The position numbers and the translations under genes were made by a program. This document shows positions 5,601 through 6,908 of a stretch of 6,908 bases of DNA, piece by piece; the stretch's first letter is position 1; each line of letters starts with the position of its first letter. Under the pieces are notes generated by a model that saw nothing but the letters and a program-made list of their open reading frames with translations, was not told the DNA's origin and did not search any database. Location of the stretch: contig CABRWN010000115.1 of the NCBI GenBank assembly GCA_902474645.1, positions 1 to 6,908 on the forward strand. Reading direction: 5' to 3'. Source of the stretch: an uncultured Collinsella sp. Lineage in GTDB: Bacteria; Actinomycetota; Coriobacteriia; Coriobacteriales; Coriobacteriaceae.

Positions 5601-6908
5601 GGCGGTTGTGGCTGCGCATCGTACGCCGTGATCGGCCAGTCCATCGCGGGTTGGGGCGTTATGTCGCCAGATGCCACAGTACCCCACGCGGTGCCGTGGC
5701 CGCAGCACACGGGCTTTTTGGCAACCGTCAACGAGCAACTGCAGCATATTACTTGGACGCGAGGCGCATCGGCATTTGCAACGCAGCCCGTGGGCGCCGC
5801 AGACTGTGGCCCGGCATCGTTTAGCGTAAGCAACAACGGCAGGTGCGTGCTCTATGTAGAGAACACCGATGGCAAGGTGGGACAAACCTACGACGAAGAA
5901 GGCAACCCGGCAGCAGTGATGGGCAAGCACTTCCGCATCTTCGCCAGCACCTTGGCAGGCGATCTGTTCACGGAGCCGTTCGTGATGTGCGAGCTGGACC
6001 ATCCCGTCGATCAGATAACGACATTTTTGACGTCGGGAGGCATGTTCTCCGCGCTCGCCACGCACATTGTGAGCGCAGAGAAGAGCGAGGCAGAGCTGCA
6101 CGGCATCGAAGTGCCCTTGGTGGCGTGTGCCACTCCGACGGGCGCGGTCGCTACCTCGGGCGCGGTGGTGCCCGGAGCAGCAGGTGAATCCTTTATGGTC
6201 ACGGTGCGAAACGACGGCAACACCTTGCTGACCGCCGGCACGATCGATCTGTACCGAGAGGGCTCCAGTCAGCCGTTCTCCAGCGCATCTATCGGATTCG
6301 GAGTGAACGCACGCATGGCTTCGATCTACGATCCAGAGCTTGCCGAGGACGCTTCGGACAACGACGTTGCACACGTGAAGTACGCGCTCGAGACGTTGGG
6401 CGAGCGCTTCGCTACGCACCCGCTGGCAGCCGACAACGGCAACGCCGTGCTGGCACCGGGTTGCACGGCACAGTTCCGCATGAGCTTTGCCATCCCAGAG
6501 AGTTGGGGCGACGAGGTGGGCAAACGCGTAACGCTATATGCGAAGGCGCGTAATCTGGTGGCGCTCGATCCCGTAACGCTCGAGGAAATTCGACCGGGCG
6601 CAAACTCGGCGCTGGGTGCCGTACTGCACGAGCTTCATGTGCCCGACGCGGCATGCGAGCGCTCAGAAGTTCAGGTCGGCGTATGCGACAGCGCGGATAC
6701 GACAGAACTTCACGACGCCCCGATGACGGTCGACGGCGATGGCGGCTCGAGTGGCGGCGGTGCTGACGAGGGCGGCGGCTCCAGCGGAAGCAGCTCCGGT
6801 AGCGGCAGTGGCTCTGGCAGCGGCAAGGATCACGGCAATAACAAGCGCCCCGGAAAAGCGGGCGCGCTTGCGGGCACGGGCGATGTCAACGCTCCCCTTA
6901 CGGCAGGC
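2631..6908 (+). CDS. Giant multidomain sortase-anchored surface protein (3' end beyond window)
   Basis: One frame without a stop for 1,426 codons, open at the right edge. The start at 2631 has GGGAG six bases upstream and opens straight into an export signal: MLDRRSLLVAGVSSLASIML, a twin-arginine-like pattern, with a likely cleavage at AHA/DE (41/42). Residues about 57-140 form a CarboxypepD_reg/Cna-B-like sandwich (NTPITGAQVTLTS, TDDEGTAIFEV). Residues about 312-600 form a beta-rich unrecognised module with FTLGPVPFFLNVNPW, a Gly/Ala-rich hydrophobic core and VILQFVMFKW. Residues about 700-1090 look like propeller-type blades (NGTWSAPTPVDFP at 794). A CARDB-like Ig fold follows near 1188 (FMVTVRNDGNTLLTAG). 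A Gly/Ser linker (1371-1398), then LAGTGD (1413-1418), an LPxTG-like signal, lead into the edge. It is probably exported and anchored to the cell wall; the ligand or substrate is unknown and no catalytic site is recognised. The domain boundaries in the middle are approximate. Confidence 0.93.
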   Translation, partial: MLDRRSLLVAGVSSLASIMLPRVPGSTNAFILPFAPTEAHADEKDPFRVLVLSRTMFGVVVVDVANKNTPITGAQVTLTSRYAAGKQLTATTDDEGTAIFEVAPLSEGYVDEATLLDAYDFNGGISISMAGYRDVEIPLSRVQGGTAITAPTRPLSDGEPYFRQLTFDEWDIQYADATFMALPKDDTANEQPDTHAFTVQAHLPQGGQATLRINKVTPAAGSSSETVTQIGQVKASASGADNLATFTLKDKFLDAASSLLEEGCKLRFVLDYQGKTYTLSSPMAVVTAPAAKAESGSTTIVPTTMDQEITPFDFPAAFPGIGGNKFTCWMPTFPILFDFSFAGYVLFGGGYKPASYMNDSGNPDPEYWKKSPRESGAKQANRYLDEMEGKWNQYKSMSAGSGTDPRNTKLLRHHCTPLFTMDIATQLYGSLAYDWVGKTWGNNNDPAYGNIKALFQVRTDLNWTEQFTLGPVPFFLNVNPWVLAKLALAVGAHTHGSGAAFFKNISLDYSNTSGSFTIQIGLAVTFGAGVAGVASSAVRGAASLTLFIGYEKADGHQLPRLRVGADVDVDVILQFVMFKWTTKAWSGSWPTLLDSWNMSVNNGDQYVLQRSELALGGDTPYTLDACFGSAGNAEAGGVPQFIASATIVTNAELLARAEAKATAVNVASVVRDWNQAVTRIELEADAESDDTGQVEHFVHALMENDENAAPMYEYAYIGQTTNAVADPNANSAGVSEDERGGIKPSSDNVLFAGVLSEAHMKLARIAGVECLFRIASVRYGDNGRSRLVVHTKANGTWSAPTPVDFPLGFGEGDVERNGIFDYDFDVVEYTDGRGNQNAYVLLVSGERPAGDNTHFDTASTSGILSVVRLRISNDGVRVISHTSWRSISRGRLQEDGYHCLQCPRITVGKTLVDGRLSGAYLHRRGTTAEKALGSEAEVALECFTLWSDDLGDSLTFRQVLRFPQAPSSIELGTPENINGKMVVPVAYETAGGCGCASYAVIGQSIAGWGVMSPDATVPHAVPWPQHTGFLATVNEQLQHITWTRGASAFATQPVGAADCGPASFSVSNNGRCVLYVENTDGKVGQTYDEEGNPAAVMGKHFRIFASTLAGDLFTEPFVMCELDHPVDQITTFLTSGGMFSALATHIVSAEKSEAELHGIEVPLVACATPTGAVATSGAVVPGAAGESFMVTVRNDGNTLLTAGTIDLYREGSSQPFSSASIGFGVNARMASIYDPELAEDASDNDVAHVKYALETLGERFATHPLAADNGNAVLAPGCTAQFRMSFAIPESWGDEVGKRVTLYAKARNLVALDPVTLEEIRPGANSALGAVLHELHVPDAACERSEVQVGVCDSADTTELHDAPMTVDGDGGSSGGGADEGGGSSGSSSGSGSGSGSGKDHGNNKRPGKAGALAGTGDVNAPLTAG
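6741..6824 (+). repeat. Gly/Ser low-complexity linker coding repeat
   Basis: Encodes 28 residues that are almost all Gly and Ser (GGSSGGGADEGGGSSG, then an SG dipeptide run), within the surface-protein frame. Such flexible linkers commonly span the cell wall just before a sortase motif. At DNA level it is a degenerate run of GGC and AGC/TCC codons that could expand or contract. Confidence 0.85.
6867..6884 (+). other. LAGTGD sortase-type sorting motif in the surface protein
   Basis: Codes for LAGTGD (residues 1413-1418), which fits the LPxTG pattern except for Ala in place of Pro. It follows a basic/glycine-rich stretch (KDHGNNKRPGKAGA) and is followed by the beginning of a less polar stretch (VNAPLTAG). 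In this type of protein a hydrophobic segment and a short Arg/Lys tail normally come next; they would lie beyond the window, so the call is incomplete. Confidence 0.6.

Noticed and set aside
4515..6419. Long minus-strand open frame (634 codons) opposite the surface-protein gene
   Set aside because: It is antisense to a frame with clear domains and an export signal. Its translation is rich in His, Cys and Arg with no recognisable domain, as expected from the complement of GC-rich codons.
1..6908. CRISPR array, transposase or phage genes
   Set aside because: No regularly spaced repeats, no transposase-like frame and no phage hallmark genes are seen.

Overview
The window looks like part of a high-G+C Gram-positive chromosome, most probably a gut Coriobacteriia member (Collinsella-like; family-level inference from protein style, not proven). 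The reasons are the GC-rich codon use, a LuxR-type regulator with a helical-repeat front end, and a very large secreted protein ending in a Gly/Ser linker and a sortase-like LAGTGD motif.

Left third (1-1128, minus strand): a compact three-gene operon read right to left. It encodes a PadR-family repressor, a HAAS/DUF1700 membrane protein whose start overlaps the PadR stop, and a membrane-anchored DUF4097-type protein cut by the left edge. A well-formed promoter (TTGACG, 17 bp, TATAGT) precedes padR. Repeated ATAC boxes lie over it, which suggests autoregulation and an envelope-associated role.

Middle (1129-1470): a 342-bp divergent intergenic region with no convincing gene. It holds the padR promoter, an imperfect inverted-repeat segment of about 130 bp, a C8 tract and a small hairpin. 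From 1471 a LuxR-family regulator (334 aa) runs on the plus strand.

Right two thirds (2631-6908, plus strand): one uninterrupted reading frame of 1,426 codons, open at the right edge. It has a twin-arginine-like export signal, a CarboxypepD_reg/Cna-B-like beta sandwich, an uncharacterised beta-rich module with a glycine/alanine-rich hydrophobic centre, a probable beta-propeller-like region, a CARDB-like Ig domain, a Gly/Ser linker and an LPxTG-like motif. It is almost certainly a cell-wall-anchored surface protein that ends just beyond the window.

The LuxR gene and the giant surface gene are in the same direction, 155 bp apart. The gap carries two overlapping perfect 10-bp palindromes. The most interesting hypothesis is a dedicated regulator plus large surface protein pair, next to an unrelated-looking PadR/HAAS/DUF4097 envelope cassette.
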